From contig NZ_CP108430.1 in NCBI RefSeq assembly GCF_041435335.1, forward strand, positions 7,157,001 to 7,221,000: 64,000 nucleotides of DNA. The letters are read 5' to 3'. Shown piece after piece: positions 33,382 through 41,712 of this stretch. This stretch comes from Streptomyces sp. NBC_01283. Its GTDB lineage: Bacteria > Actinomycetota > Actinomycetes > Streptomycetales > Streptomycetaceae. The translations under genes were made by a program, and so were the position numbers. The notes beneath the pieces are model-generated. The model had not been told where the DNA came from. It saw nothing but the letters and a program-made list of their open reading frames with translations, and did not search any database. The stretch's first letter is position 1. Every line of letters starts with the position of its first letter.

Positions 33382-34026
33382 GTGCCGAGCCACATCGACA
33401 CCGTCCTCGCCCAGGCTGCGATGGACGACGTGTTCACCGACGCCGACCTCGCCGACCTCAAGCAGGAGATCGTCAGGGACGTCACCCAGACCCTGATGTT
33501 CGGGGCCGTGCCCGGCCCGGCCGGTCACATGCCCACCGTCCACGAGCAGGCCGCGGGCAGCCTGGACGTGGTCTCCACCCAGGTCCTGCACCATCCCGAG
33601 GCGGTCGGACACCTCTCCCAGCTGGCCGCCCGCGGACCCGACAACGCCGACGGCGCGCTGTACTTCGCCTGTCTGCTCAGCCTGGCGGGCTGCTGGGAAG
33701 GCGCACAGTTCTGGTGGCAGTTCTCCGCCGGTGCGGGCAACGCGGTCGCCGCCCACTGCCTGAACCTCTACCACCTCAGCCGGGGCGAGCTCCGCGACGC
33801 CAACTTCTGGGCCGAGCAGGCCATCACCCTCGCCGACCCGCCGGGGCCCCGCTCCCCGCATCAGCGCCGGCCGGTCGCGCAGCGCGAGACCGGCCTGCCC
33901 CGGCGCCTGCACGAGGCCGTGCGCCGGCTCAAGGTCGACACCGTGGAGGACTTCGGCATGGGCAAGGTCCCCTACCCGGACTCGCACCTCGTCGATCAGG
34001 CGGTCGAGGAGCTGACCACCGCCTGA
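33382..34026 (+). CDS. Hypothetical TPR/Sel1-like protein of sigma-like cassette
   Basis: 214-residue soluble protein not assigned to a family. The middle is a helical repeat-like region: LYFACLLSLAGCWEGAQFWW and AHCLNLYHLSRGELRDANFW resemble paired TPR or Sel1 helices in which one unit counts work items. The N-terminus is acidic (DDVFTDADLADLKQEIV). GAAGGAG overlaps the upstream stop and lies 8 nt before GTG 33382, so it is coupled to the sigma-like gene and could be its partner or inhibitor. It converges on the CitB-type regulator. Confidence 0.6.
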   Translation: MPSHIDTVLAQAAMDDVFTDADLADLKQEIVRDVTQTLMFGAVPGPAGHMPTVHEQAAGSLDVVSTQVLHHPEAVGHLSQLAARGPDNADGALYFACLLSLAGCWEGAQFWWQFSAGAGNAVAAHCLNLYHLSRGELRDANFWAEQAITLADPPGPRSPHQRRPVAQRETGLPRRLHEAVRRLKVDTVEDFGMGKVPYPDSHLVDQAVEELTTA

Positions 34027-34051
34027 CGGCCAGGGCCGCCACTCCGCAGGG

Positions 34052-34738
34052 CTACCGCACCCACCGGTACCGCCGCTCCGGCCGCCCCGTCCCCCCGTAC
34101 CGCAGCGTCACCTCGGCCCGGCCCGTGTCCGCGAAGAACTCCAGGTAGCGGCGGGCGCTGACCCGGGAGAGCGTTCCCTCCTGGGCGCACTCCGAGGCGG
34201 AGAGCCCGCCCGGATGCCCCCGCAGGGTCTGCTCGACCAGGTCCGCGGTGTGCGCCGCAAGGCCCTTCGGGAGCTCGCGGGAGCCGGGCGGCCGGGTGCC
34301 GAAGATCTGGTCGACGTCCTCCTGGCGTGCCTCGTCCAGGCCGTCCAGGCGGGCCCGCACCGCCGCCACGTGCAGCAACTGCTCACGCAGGGCGGCCTGG
34401 TTGAACGGCTTGATGAGGTAGTGCAGGGCGCCGGCCCGCAGCGCCGCCCGCACGATCTCAGCGTCCCGCGCGGCCGTGATGAACAGCGCGTCAAGCGGCT
34501 GCCGGTCCCGGTCGCGCTCCTCGACGGCACGCAACTCCCGCAGCACCGCGATGCCGTCCATGTCGGGCAGATAGATGTCGAGGAGCACGAGATCGGGGCG
34601 CAGCCGCTCCACCGCCGCCAGCGCCTGAGCGCCGCTGTGCGCCACTCCCACCACCGCGAATCCGTCCACCGCGGACACATAACGGCTGTGCAGCTTGGCG
34701 ACCATGAAGTCGTCGTCCACGACCAGCACCCTTGTCAT
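34052..34738 (-). CDS. CitB/DcuR-type response regulator without adjacent kinase
   Basis: 228-residue response regulator of the CitB family, which controls uptake of citrate and other C4/C6 acids. The receiver has D8-D10, phospho-acceptor Asp54 in LVLLDIYLPDMDG and Lys in HYLIKPFNQAAL. The output part (about 150-228) is a winged HTH with GLSASECAQEGTLSRVSARRYLEFF. In other Streptomyces such regulators follow a CitA-like sensor kinase. Here the upstream neighbour is the divergent tctC gene, so the kinase is missing or encoded elsewhere. A TAGCCT hexamer 6 nt before the ATG suggests a leaderless transcript. It probably controls tctCBA. Confidence 0.85.
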   Translation of the reverse strand: MTRVLVVDDDFMVAKLHSRYVSAVDGFAVVGVAHSGAQALAAVERLRPDLVLLDIYLPDMDGIAVLRELRAVEERDRDRQPLDALFITAARDAEIVRAALRAGALHYLIKPFNQAALREQLLHVAAVRARLDGLDEARQEDVDQIFGTRPPGSRELPKGLAAHTADLVEQTLRGHPGGLSASECAQEGTLSRVSARRYLEFFADTGRAEVTLRYGGTGRPERRYRWVR

Positions 34739-34750
34739 CGCCGCAGGCTA
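34739..34750 (-). promoter_or_regulatory. Candidate -10 for leaderless CitB-type regulator
   Basis: TAGCCT on the minus strand (34745-34750) ends 6 nt before the ATG, with no ribosome binding site. Confidence 0.35.
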
Positions 34751-34758
34751 TGGGCGCG

Positions 34759-34776
34759 ACCACAACGACCACAACG
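34759..34776. promoter_or_regulatory. Tandem 9-mer direct repeat between regulator and tctC
   Basis: ACCACAACG occurs twice head to tail (34759-34767, 34768-34776) in the divergent promoter region. It may be a binding site for the adjacent regulator. Confidence 0.35.
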
Positions 34777-34860
34777 TCCGTTGATTCCGGAAGAGAGACA
34801 GCTTCTTAACGCGCAGGCAACATGTGGGCCACCTCACAGGAATCCCCGTCCCCGCGGACG

Positions 34861-34896
34861 GCGGCCGGGCTCCCGCCCCACGGGGAACCCGGCCGC
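34861..34896 (+). promoter_or_regulatory. Leader hairpin upstream of tctC
   Basis: Arms 34861-34874 and 34883-34896 pair at 13 of 14 positions (one C-A mismatch) around an 8-nt loop, ending 45 nt before the GTG start. It could be an attenuator or an mRNA-stabilising hairpin. Confidence 0.45.
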
Positions 34897-34941
34897 ACCC
34901 ACTCCCCAGAAACGACTACGTACCGACAGGTGGTGGCACAC

Positions 34942-35925
34942 GTGCGTCTGCGCACACCCCTTGCCCTGCTCGGGGCCGCGCTGCTCGTGCTCGCAGGGCC
35001 GCCGCTGCTCTCCACGGGCAGCGACGCCGAGACCGGCACACAGATCCCCGGCCTGCGCCTCATGGTCCCCAACACCCCGGGCGGCGGCTACGACATCACC
35101 GCCCGCACCGCGGCGAAGAACGCCGAGGACGCCGGACTCACCCACAACATCGAGGTGTTCAACCTGCCCGGCGCCGGCGGCACCGTCGGCCTCAGCCGCC
35201 TCGTCGGCGAACACGGCAACGGCAAGCTCGCGATGTCCATGGGCCTCGGGGTCGTCGGCGCCGCACGCTCCAACGACTCGCCCAAGACCCTCGCCGACAC
35301 CACCCCGATCGCCCGGCTCACCGAGGAGCCGGACGTCGTCGTGGTCGCCAAGGACTCCCCGTACAAGGACATCAAGCAGCTCGTCGCCGCCTGGAAGAAG
35401 AACCCGGGCAAGCTGCCGGTCGGTGGCGGTTCGTCCCCCGGCGGCCCCGACCACCTCGCCCCGATGCTGATGGCGCGCGCCGCCGGGATCGACCCGAAGA
35501 AGGTCAACTACGTCCCCTTCGACGGCGGCGGCGAACTCCTCGCCTCGATCCTCGGCAAGAAGGTCGCCTTCGGCGTCTCCGGCGTCGGCGAGTACCTCGA
35601 CCAGATCAAGTCGGGCGAGCTGCGGCTGCTCGCGACCACCGGACCGAAGCGGGTCAAGGGTCTGGAAGGACCGACCCTCAAGGAGTCCGGCTACGACGTG
35701 AACTTCACCAACTGGCGCGGCATCGTCGCCCCGCCCGGCCTCTCCGACGCGGAACGCAAGAAGCTCACCGGCCTGGTCAGGAAGCTCCACGACTCCCCTG
35801 AGTGGCGCAAGTCCCTCAAGACCAACCGCTGGGACGACGCCTTCCTCACCGGCGACGGGTTCGGCGACTTCCTGGCCGCCCAGGACAAGAGCGTGGTGTC
35901 CGTGCTGAAGGAGCTGGGACTGTGA
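34942..35925 (+). CDS. tctC: Tripartite tricarboxylate transporter binding protein
   Basis: 327-residue periplasmic-type (here surface-tethered or secreted) binding protein of the TTT family, which captures citrate, tricarballylate or related acids. A hydrophobic N-terminal segment (LALLGAALLVLAGPPLL) acts as signal or anchor without a lipobox Cys. The Bug-type fold is shown by LRLMVPNTPGGGYDITAR, the NLPGAGGTVGL loop and GGGSSPGGPDHLAPMLMA. GTG 34942 has AGGTGG 8 nt upstream, while an ATG at 34822 would add a non-conserved 40 residues. The stop overlaps tctB (GTGA). Confidence 0.88.
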   Translation: MRLRTPLALLGAALLVLAGPPLLSTGSDAETGTQIPGLRLMVPNTPGGGYDITARTAAKNAEDAGLTHNIEVFNLPGAGGTVGLSRLVGEHGNGKLAMSMGLGVVGAARSNDSPKTLADTTPIARLTEEPDVVVVAKDSPYKDIKQLVAAWKKNPGKLPVGGGSSPGGPDHLAPMLMARAAGIDPKKVNYVPFDGGGELLASILGKKVAFGVSGVGEYLDQIKSGELRLLATTGPKRVKGLEGPTLKESGYDVNFTNWRGIVAPPGLSDAERKKLTGLVRKLHDSPEWRKSLKTNRWDDAFLTGDGFGDFLAAQDKSVVSVLKELGL

Positions 35926-36476
35926 CGACGACGACCGAATCCCCGTCGACCCCGCCCGACGAGCACGGCAGCGGCGGCAGCCGCCGTACCTGGCTGCGCG
36001 AGCACTCCGAACTCGGTGTGTGCGTCATGCTGCTGGCCCTCGGCGTCCTCGTCCTCACCGACGCGCTGACCATGGACGTCGAGATCGCCCAGCGCGGCCC
36101 GATCGGCCCCAGGACCGTCCCGGTCGTCGTCGGCATCGGCCTCCTCGTCGTCGCCGTGATCCTCGCGGTCGACGTCCTGCGCGGCGGCCGCGGCGAGGCC
36201 GAGGGCGGCGAGGACATCGACCTCTCCGAACCCGCCGACTGGCGCACCGTGCTGCTCCTCGCCGGAGTCTTCCTCGGCGCCGCCGTCCTCATCGAACCGC
36301 TCGGGTTCCCCGTCGCGGGCGCCCTGCTGTTCTGGGGCGCGGCGTACGCACTCGGCAGCCGCCACCCGGAGCGCGACCCCCTGATCGCCGCCGGGCTCTC
36401 CCTCATCACGTACGTCGTCTTCAACAACCTGCTCGGGGTGCCGCTGCCCGGCGGACCACTGATGGGAGTGCTGTGA
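35922..36476 (+). CDS. tctB: Tripartite tricarboxylate transporter small membrane subunit
   Basis: 184-residue protein with four hydrophobic segments, the expected size and topology of TctB. The N-terminus is a Thr/Ser/Pro-rich cytoplasmic tail, TM1 is [17 protein letters not shown], and [13 protein letters not shown], which follows it, is a TctB-like motif. GTG 35922 overlaps the tctC stop, with AAGGAG upstream. tctA follows after 1 nt. Confidence 0.85.
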   Translation: MTTTTESPSTPPDEHGSGGSRRTWLREHSELGVCVMLLALGVLVLTDALTMDVEIAQRGPIGPRTVPVVVGIGLLVVAVILAVDVLRGGRGEAEGGEDIDLSEPADWRTVLLLAGVFLGAAVLIEPLGFPVAGALLFWGAAYALGSRHPERDPLIAAGLSLITYVVFNNLLGVPLPGGPLMGVL

Positions 36477-36477
36477 C

Positions 36478-37986
36478 ATGAACGCCTTCAACTCCCTGAT
36501 GGACGGCTTCGGCACCGCCCTCACCCCGATGAACCTCCTCTGGGCCGCCGTCGGCGTGCTCCTGGGCACCGCGATCGGCGTCCTGCCCGGCATCGGCCCC
36601 GCGATGGCGGTGGCACTCCTGCTCCCCGTGACGTACGGCCTGGAACCGACCGGCGCGTTCATCATGTTCGCGGGCATCTACTACGGAGCGATGTTCGGCG
36701 GCTCGACAACCTCCATCCTGCTCAACACCCCGGGCGAGAGCGCCGCGGTGGTGGCCGCCATGGAAGGCAATCCGATGGCCAAGGCGGGGCGCGGCGCACA
36801 AGCCCTCGCCGCCGCCGCCATCGGGCACTTTGCGGGCGGCATCATCGGCACGACCCTCCTGGTGGCGCTCGCGCCGACCGTCGCCGACCTCGCGGTCGAC
36901 ATCGGGGCGCCCGACTACTTCGCCATCATGGTCCTCGCGTTCATCGCCGTGACGTCGGTGCTCGGCTCGTCCCGCGTACGAGGACTCGCCTCACTCCTCA
37001 TCGGCCTCACCCTCGGCCTGGTCGGCCTCGACCAGATGACCGGGCAGCAGCGACTGACCTTCGGCTCGCTCCAACTCGCCGACGGCATCGACGTGGTGAT
37101 CGTCGCGGTCGGTCTCTTCGCGATCGGCGAGGCCCTGTGGGTCGCCGCCCATCTGCGGCGCACGAGCGGCGAGGCGATCCCCGTCGGCCGCCCCTGGCTG
37201 GGCAAGGCCGACGTGAAGCGCACCTGGAAGTCCTGGCTGCGCGGCCCGCTCATCGGCTTCCCGTTCGGCGCGATTCCCGCGGGCGGAGCGGAGATCCCCA
37301 CGTTCCTCTCCTACGTCACCGAGAAGCGCCTGTCCAAGCACAAGGACGAGTGGGGCAAGGGCGCCATCGAGGGAGTCGCGGGTCCCGAGTCGGCGTCCTC
37401 GGCCTCCGCGGCGGGCACCCTCGTCTCCATGCTGACGCTCGGCCTGCCCACGACGGCGGTGGCCGCGGTGATGCTGGCCGCCTTCCAGCAGTACGGGATC
37501 CAGCCCGGCCCGCTCCTCTTCGAGCGCGAACCGGACCTGGTGTGGGGCCTGATCGCGTCCCTCTTCGTGGGCATGGTCCTGCTCCTGGCCCTGAACCTGC
37601 CGCTGGCCCCGGTCTGGGCCAAGCTGCTCCGCATCCCGAGGCCCTACCTGTACGCGGGAATTCTCTTCTTCGCCGCGGTGGGCGCGTACGCGGTCGGCGG
37701 CGAGGCCCTCGACCTGGTGATCCTCCTGATCATCGGCCTGATCGGCTTCGGCATGCGGCGCTACGGACTGCCCGTCCTGCCCGCCGTCATCGGCGTCATC
37801 CTCGGCCCGAACGCCGAGCAGCAGCTGCGCCGCGCCCTGCAGATCAGCGACGGCAGCGTCAGCGGCCTGGTCGACACGCCCTTCTCGATCACGGTGTATG
37901 TGATCATCGCGCTGATCGTGCTGTGGCCGCTCCTGAGGAAACTGCTGGTGCGGGGCAGGAGGACTGACGTAGACGTAAAGGCATGA
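36478..37986 (+). CDS. tctA: Tripartite tricarboxylate transporter large membrane subunit
   Basis: 502-residue permease with about 10-12 TM helices, the main transport subunit. Family motifs are [21 protein letters not shown] near the N-terminus, [23 protein letters not shown], and the second inverted repeat with [28 protein letters not shown]. These Gly/Pro-rich loops form the two-fold-related substrate site. GGGAG lies upstream of ATG 36478. The stop overlaps the GNAT gene (ATGA), which makes the acetyltransferase part of the operon. Confidence 0.92.
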   Translation: MNAFNSLMDGFGTALTPMNLLWAAVGVLLGTAIGVLPGIGPAMAVALLLPVTYGLEPTGAFIMFAGIYYGAMFGGSTTSILLNTPGESAAVVAAMEGNPMAKAGRGAQALAAAAIGHFAGGIIGTTLLVALAPTVADLAVDIGAPDYFAIMVLAFIAVTSVLGSSRVRGLASLLIGLTLGLVGLDQMTGQQRLTFGSLQLADGIDVVIVAVGLFAIGEALWVAAHLRRTSGEAIPVGRPWLGKADVKRTWKSWLRGPLIGFPFGAIPAGGAEIPTFLSYVTEKRLSKHKDEWGKGAIEGVAGPESASSASAAGTLVSMLTLGLPTTAVAAVMLAAFQQYGIQPGPLLFEREPDLVWGLIASLFVGMVLLLALNLPLAPVWAKLLRIPRPYLYAGILFFAAVGAYAVGGEALDLVILLIIGLIGFGMRRYGLPVLPAVIGVILGPNAEQQLRRALQISDGSVSGLVDTPFSITVYVIIALIVLWPLLRKLLVRGRRTDVDVKA

Positions 37987-38450
37987 CCCATGACGAGACC
38001 CGCCCCATGCCCGACGGGATCCGCCCCGCCACCGCCGCCGACGTCCACGCCGTGGAGGCGGTGACGGACGCGGCGTACCACCCCTACATCGAGCGCATCG
38101 GTGTCGTGCCCGTCCCCATGGAGGCGGATCACGCGGCGGACGTGGCGGCGGGGCGGGTGTTCGTCACCGGGAACCCCGTGGTGGGCGTCCTGGTCCTCGT
38201 CCCGTACGCGGACCATCTGTTCCTGGACAGCATCGCGGTCCACCCCGAGGCGGCGGGCCAAGGGGTGGGCCGCCGCCTGCTCGCCTTCGTGGACGAGCGG
38301 GCGCGGTCGCTGGGACTTCCCGAGGTCAGGCTCTATACGAACGCGATGATGTGGGAGAACCAGAAGCTCTACCCGCGCCATGGCTACGAGTTGGTGGAGC
38401 GCAGGGTGGACGGCCCGTACGACCGCTTCCACTACAAGAAGACCCTCTAG
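37983..38450 (+). CDS. GNAT family N-acetyltransferase
   Basis: 155-residue GNAT enzyme transferring acetyl from acetyl-CoA to an unknown amine. Motif A is [22 protein letters not shown], where the Q/R-x-x-G-x-G/A loop binds CoA, followed by motif [27 protein letters not shown]. It is translationally coupled to tctA. Its N-terminus ([14 protein letters not shown]) fits ATG 37983. Whether it acts on the transported acid pathway or is a passenger is unknown. Confidence 0.85.
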   Translation: MTHDETRPMPDGIRPATAADVHAVEAVTDAAYHPYIERIGVVPVPMEADHAADVAAGRVFVTGNPVVGVLVLVPYADHLFLDSIAVHPEAAGQGVGRRLLAFVDERARSLGLPEVRLYTNAMMWENQKLYPRHGYELVERRVDGPYDRFHYKKTL

Positions 38451-38456
38451 CTGATC

Positions 38457-38603
38457 TCACCCATCGGGCCACCAGGTCCGCTGGATGTCCTTGCGGACCT
38501 CGGGGCGCTCGCGAGGCCGCTCGCGCTCCTCGGACTCGTACTTCTCCCGGATCTGCCGATTGGTGGGCTTCCCGACGGTCTTGTGCACGGTCACACGGCG
38601 CAT
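38457..38603 (-). CDS. 48-residue charged small protein
   Basis: Small gene with strong support: AGGGAGG lies 6 nt before the ATG, and codon use is G/C-rich at third positions. The product begins MRRVTVHKTVGKPTNRQIRE, has a highly charged helix (KYESEERERPRERPE) and ends DIQRTWWPDG. No family is recognised. It ends 6 bp from the GNAT stop (convergent). A long hairpin (38609-38663) pairs its ribosome binding site with an upstream complementary octamer. It is divergent from the methyltransferase-NUDIX-VOC gene, so co-regulation with that gene is possible. Confidence 0.7.
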   Translation of the reverse strand: MRRVTVHKTVGKPTNRQIREKYESEERERPRERPEVRKDIQRTWWPDG

Positions 38604-38608
38604 GGCTG

Positions 38609-38663
38609 CCTCCCTGTACTACCGATGTCCAAGGTGGGACGTCGGTAGACCTCTGCAGGGAGG
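38609..38663 (-). promoter_or_regulatory. RBS-sequestering hairpin ahead of the 48-residue gene
   Basis: Outer 8-bp arms (38609-38616 and 38656-38663; CCTCCCTG/CAGGGAGG) and inner 12-bp arms with one G-T pair (38619-38630, 38637-38648) form one long stem. In the minus-strand mRNA the whole CAGGGAGG ribosome binding site is paired. Confidence 0.6.
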
Positions 38664-38682
38664 GTTTCTCATCGAAGTTGGA

Positions 38683-38705
38683 TTGTCAGTGGCGGGTGTC
38701 ACCAT
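38683..38705 (+). promoter_or_regulatory. PafBC-type (LexA-independent) DNA-damage promoter
   Basis: TTGTCAGTG (38683-38691), 8 nt, then CACCAT (38700-38705). The first element and spacing match the actinobacterial RecA-NDp consensus TTGTCRGTG-N8-TANNNT exactly. The -10 matches except for its first base. ATG 38712 lies 6 nt after the -10, so the transcript would be leaderless. Confidence 0.65.
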
Positions 38706-38711
38706 CGCCGG

Positions 38712-40205
38712 ATGACGATCGACTGGGACGCCGAGGCGGCCACCTTTGACGACGAGCCGGACCACGGACTGCGGGACGCGGTGGTGCGGGAGGCGTGGGC
38801 GGAGCGCCTGCGGGACTGGCTGCCGAACACCCCCGGCGACCTCCTTGACCTGGGCTGCGGGACCGGAAGCCTCTCTTTGCTGGCCGCCGAGCGCGGGCAC
38901 CGCGTCACGGGGGTGGACCTGTCCCCGAACATGGTGGAACTGGCCCGCGAGAAGCTGTCGGGGCACGCGGCCCAGGTGCTGGTCGGCGATGCGGGGGAGC
39001 CTCCGGTGGAAGGACGTCTTTTTGACGTGATCCTGGCCCGGCACGTGCTGTGGATGCTCCCGGACCCGGAGGAGACGCTGCGGCACTGGTGCGGGCTGCT
39101 GCGGCCGGGCGGACGCCTGGTGCTCGTCGAGGGCGTATGGGGCACGGAGAACCCCGCCGGAATCCCCGCGGACCGCCTGATCGGCGCGCTGACGCCGGTG
39201 GCCGGTCAGCTGCACGCCGAGCGCCTGTCGGGCGACGAGCGGTTGTGGGGGAAGCGGGTGGAGGACGAGCGGTACGCGGTGATCGCCGACCTCCCGGCGG
39301 AGCCCGCTCGACACCCCGTCCGGCACAAAGAGGTGGTGGACGTGCACCTCATCCTCCGCCGCGGCGACGAGGTGCTGCTGGCCCGCCGCGCGGGCACCGG
39401 GTACGGGGACGGCCTGCTCAACCTCCCCTCCGGTCACGTGGAGCCCGGCGAGGACGTCCGTACGGCCGTGATCCGCGAGGCCCGCGAGGAGATCGGCCTG
39501 GCCCTCACCCCTGACGACGTCAGCGCCGAGCTGGTCCTCCAGCACCGGGGTCCCGGCGGGGCCGCCCGCATCGGCTGGTTCTTCGAGGCGGCGTACGGCG
39601 CGGGCGGTGAGCCCTTCAACGCGGAGCCCGACAAGTGCGACGAGCTGAGCTGGCACGGGGTGGCCGAGCTGCCGGACGACATGGTGGCGTACTGCAGGGC
39701 GGCGCTTGAGGCGTGGCGGGCGGGGGAGCGGTTCGCCCTGCACTGGCAGGAGGCGGGGGACGCGGTGCGGTACGAGAGGGGCGGGGCCGATCGGTCGGTC
39801 GCCCTCACGCCTGCGCGGGGCGCGCACCATGTGGAGCTCTGGGTGCCGGACTTCGCCGCCGCGGAGGCTTCGTGGGGCTGGCTGCTCGGGGAGCTGGGGC
39901 ATGTCCGTGAGCAGCGCTGGCAGGGCGGCGGCAGCTGGCGGCGAGGTGCGGCGTACGTGGTCCTTGAGCAGTCGCCGGACATGCGGGACGGCGGTCATGA
40001 CCGGCTGCGGCCCGGCCTGAACCACCTGGCGTTCCACGTGCGGGACAGGGCGGAGCTGGACCGGCTGGTGGCGCGGGCGCCCGGGCACGGATGGTCGTTG
40101 CTCTTCCCGGAGCGGCATCCGTTCGCGGGCGGCGAGGAGCACTGCGCGGCGTATCTGGAGGACGGGGCGGGCTTCGAGGTGGAGCTGGTGGTCGGGGCGC
40201 CCTGA
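38712..40205 (+). CDS. Trifunctional SAM methyltransferase / NUDIX hydrolase / VOC fusion
   Basis: 497-residue three-domain protein. Residues 1-195 form a class I SAM methyltransferase with DLLDLGCGTGSLSLLA (SAM loop), VDLSPNM and RPGGRLVLVEG. Residues 205-345 form a NUDIX domain with a perfect box: G241-x5-E247-x7-REAREEIGL (255-263). Residues about 375-497 form a VOC/glyoxalase-like domain with HHVELWVPD, LNHLAFHVRD and FEVELVV. The middle domain should hydrolyse a nucleoside diphosphate derivative. Substrates of the outer domains are unknown. The gene stands alone, with a damage-type promoter 6 nt before the ATG and a terminator 17 nt after the stop. Domain order is clear, and the joint role is not. 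Confidence 0.88.
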   Translation: MTIDWDAEAATFDDEPDHGLRDAVVREAWAERLRDWLPNTPGDLLDLGCGTGSLSLLAAERGHRVTGVDLSPNMVELAREKLSGHAAQVLVGDAGEPPVEGRLFDVILARHVLWMLPDPEETLRHWCGLLRPGGRLVLVEGVWGTENPAGIPADRLIGALTPVAGQLHAERLSGDERLWGKRVEDERYAVIADLPAEPARHPVRHKEVVDVHLILRRGDEVLLARRAGTGYGDGLLNLPSGHVEPGEDVRTAVIREAREEIGLALTPDDVSAELVLQHRGPGGAARIGWFFEAAYGAGGEPFNAEPDKCDELSWHGVAELPDDMVAYCRAALEAWRAGERFALHWQEAGDAVRYERGGADRSVALTPARGAHHVELWVPDFAAAEASWGWLLGELGHVREQRWQGGGSWRRGAAYVVLEQSPDMRDGGHDRLRPGLNHLAFHVRDRAELDRLVARAPGHGWSLLFPERHPFAGGEEHCAAYLEDGAGFEVELVVGAP

Positions 40206-40221
40206 CCGGACGGGCCCGAAC

Positions 40222-40257
40222 GCCGGACGGCCCGGACCGTCATCCGGGCCGTCCGGC
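40222..40257. terminator. Strong bidirectional terminator
   Basis: Perfect 15-bp stem (40222-40236 with 40243-40257) and a 6-nt loop between the convergent fusion gene and DUF402 gene. Confidence 0.88.
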
Positions 40258-40280
40258 GCATGAGCGTGAAGCGCCTGGTC

Positions 40281-40802
40281 CTACGGCGCGTCGTGGAGGG
40301 CGGAGGCCGGGGCGAGGGGTTCTCCGCCGCGGGCCAGGCCCTCCAGTTCGTCCAGGGCGGACAGAGCCTTGGACGCAGCCTCGGGGTCGCGCTCGGCGAG
40401 GCCGCTCTCGGCGAACTCGTCCTCGTCCAGGCGCAGGACCGTCCGGCCGTCCGCCGAGCACCACAGGTCGAGGTCCAGGTCCTCCACCGTCAGCGTCGAG
40501 CCGTCCCGCACCGCCGGGCGCGTCACGTCGCAGTACCAGCCCTTCAGGACGCCCGTGGAGGTGCGGACCTCCTTCACGGCGTACCAGCGGTCACGCCAGT
40601 AGTGCTCCGTGAAGACGTCGCCCGGCTCGAAGCGCACGAAGCCGAAGTCCCGTACGCCGTCGGCCGCCCACGGCGCTCGGACCGTCACCACGGTGCCGTC
40701 GTCCGCGACGACCTCCGCCGGATAGCGGATCTTGGTGCGGCCCGCCTTCATCAGGACGACGTCCACCTGGCCGGCCGTCGTGTCAGCCGAGGTCTCGGAC
40801 AT
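40281..40802 (-). CDS. DUF402 domain protein
   Basis: 173-residue protein of the DUF402 (FomD/FAU-1-related) family, some members of which hydrolyse nucleotides or bind RNA. Motifs seen are WYAVKEVRTSTGVLKGWYCDV, LDLDLWCSADGRTVLRLDEDEF and EHYWRDRWYAV. The acidic DLDLDLW and RLDEDEF strings are typical metal-site residues. CGGAGG lies 6 nt before ATG 40802. The first 20 nt overlap the end of the upstream GNAT gene, so the two are translationally coupled. Confidence 0.8.
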   Translation of the reverse strand: MSETSADTTAGQVDVVLMKAGRTKIRYPAEVVADDGTVVTVRAPWAADGVRDFGFVRFEPGDVFTEHYWRDRWYAVKEVRTSTGVLKGWYCDVTRPAVRDGSTLTVEDLDLDLWCSADGRTVLRLDEDEFAESGLAERDPEAASKALSALDELEGLARGGEPLAPASALHDAP

Positions 40803-41712
40803 GACGTACCTCCGTCGCGCAGATCTCGTAACCGAACCACTTGTTGATCGCCAGCATCGGCTCGTTGCCCGCGTCGTTGCCGGTGAACGCCTCGGTGCAA
40901 CCCGCGGCACGCGCCCGGTGCAGGGAGTCGTTCTTGGCGAGCTTGGCCAGGCCGCGGCCGCGGAACGCGCGTCCGGTGCCGGTCATGCCGCTCGCGTAGC
41001 GCGACGCGCCGTCCGTGCGGGCCAGGGTGAAGGCGGCCGGGCGGCCGTCCACCACGGCCACCGTGGTCAGCTCGCGGTTGACCAGGGGGTGGTTCCAGGT
41101 CTCGGCGAGCCAGTGCTCGTAGTCCGTGAACTCCGCGGCCACATCGCTCGGTTCGTCAGCGACGGTCTCCGCGTCCAGGTCGAAGAGAGCGCGCGGGTCG
41201 TCCCCGTACGACGCTCCCGTACGCAACTCCACCCCGTCCGGCGGCTCTTGGCGGGGCGGCAGCACGCCGCCCGCCAGGTCAAGCCGGAGGAAATGGGCGG
41301 AACGGCTCGCGCGGTAGCCGCGTGCGGCGGCGAAGGCGCGGTTCGCGGGGTCGTCGAGCACCCAGGAGAAGACCGTCGAGACTCCCTCGCCCGACAGGTA
41401 CTCCTCGGCCGTCCGCAGGATCAGCGATCCGGCGCCGAGGCCGCGCCGGCCGGGGAGCACGTAGACGTTGGCGAAGCCCTGGCCCGGCTCGGGGCTGTCG
41501 TAGGAGACACCCACCTGAGCCGTGCCGATGATCTCTCCGTCGCTCTCGGCGACCAACTGGCTGTACCGGGACTCCGGATGGGCGTGGGACAGGTCGAACC
41601 TGACGGAATCGGCGGTGGAGAGCATGGCGGGCACGCAGGCGCGGCGGACCGCGGCGAACGCCTCGGCGTCCGGTGTGTTGCCGGGGCGCAGGGCGCGGAC
41701 AAGGACGGTCAT
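40783..41712 (-). CDS. Tandem-domain GNAT acetyltransferase
   Basis: 309-residue protein with two GNAT folds, a layout shared with mycothiol synthase-type and other Streptomyces acyltransferases. The first domain (about 5-150) contains NVYVLPGRRGLGAGSLILRTAEE. The second (about 155-309) contains RAFRGRGLAKLAKNDSLHRARAAGC and ends NEPMLAINKWFGYEI, as in acetyl-CoA binding GNATs. Both keep a Gly-rich CoA loop. The TAGCGT hexamer 8 nt before the ATG suggests a leaderless transcript. It is divergent from the GntR-type gene, which may control it. The substrate is unknown. Confidence 0.83.
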   Translation of the reverse strand: MTVLVRALRPGNTPDAEAFAAVRRACVPAMLSTADSVRFDLSHAHPESRYSQLVAESDGEIIGTAQVGVSYDSPEPGQGFANVYVLPGRRGLGAGSLILRTAEEYLSGEGVSTVFSWVLDDPANRAFAAARGYRASRSAHFLRLDLAGGVLPPRQEPPDGVELRTGASYGDDPRALFDLDAETVADEPSDVAAEFTDYEHWLAETWNHPLVNRELTTVAVVDGRPAAFTLARTDGASRYASGMTGTGRAFRGRGLAKLAKNDSLHRARAAGCTEAFTGNDAGNEPMLAINKWFGYEICATEVRHVRDLG

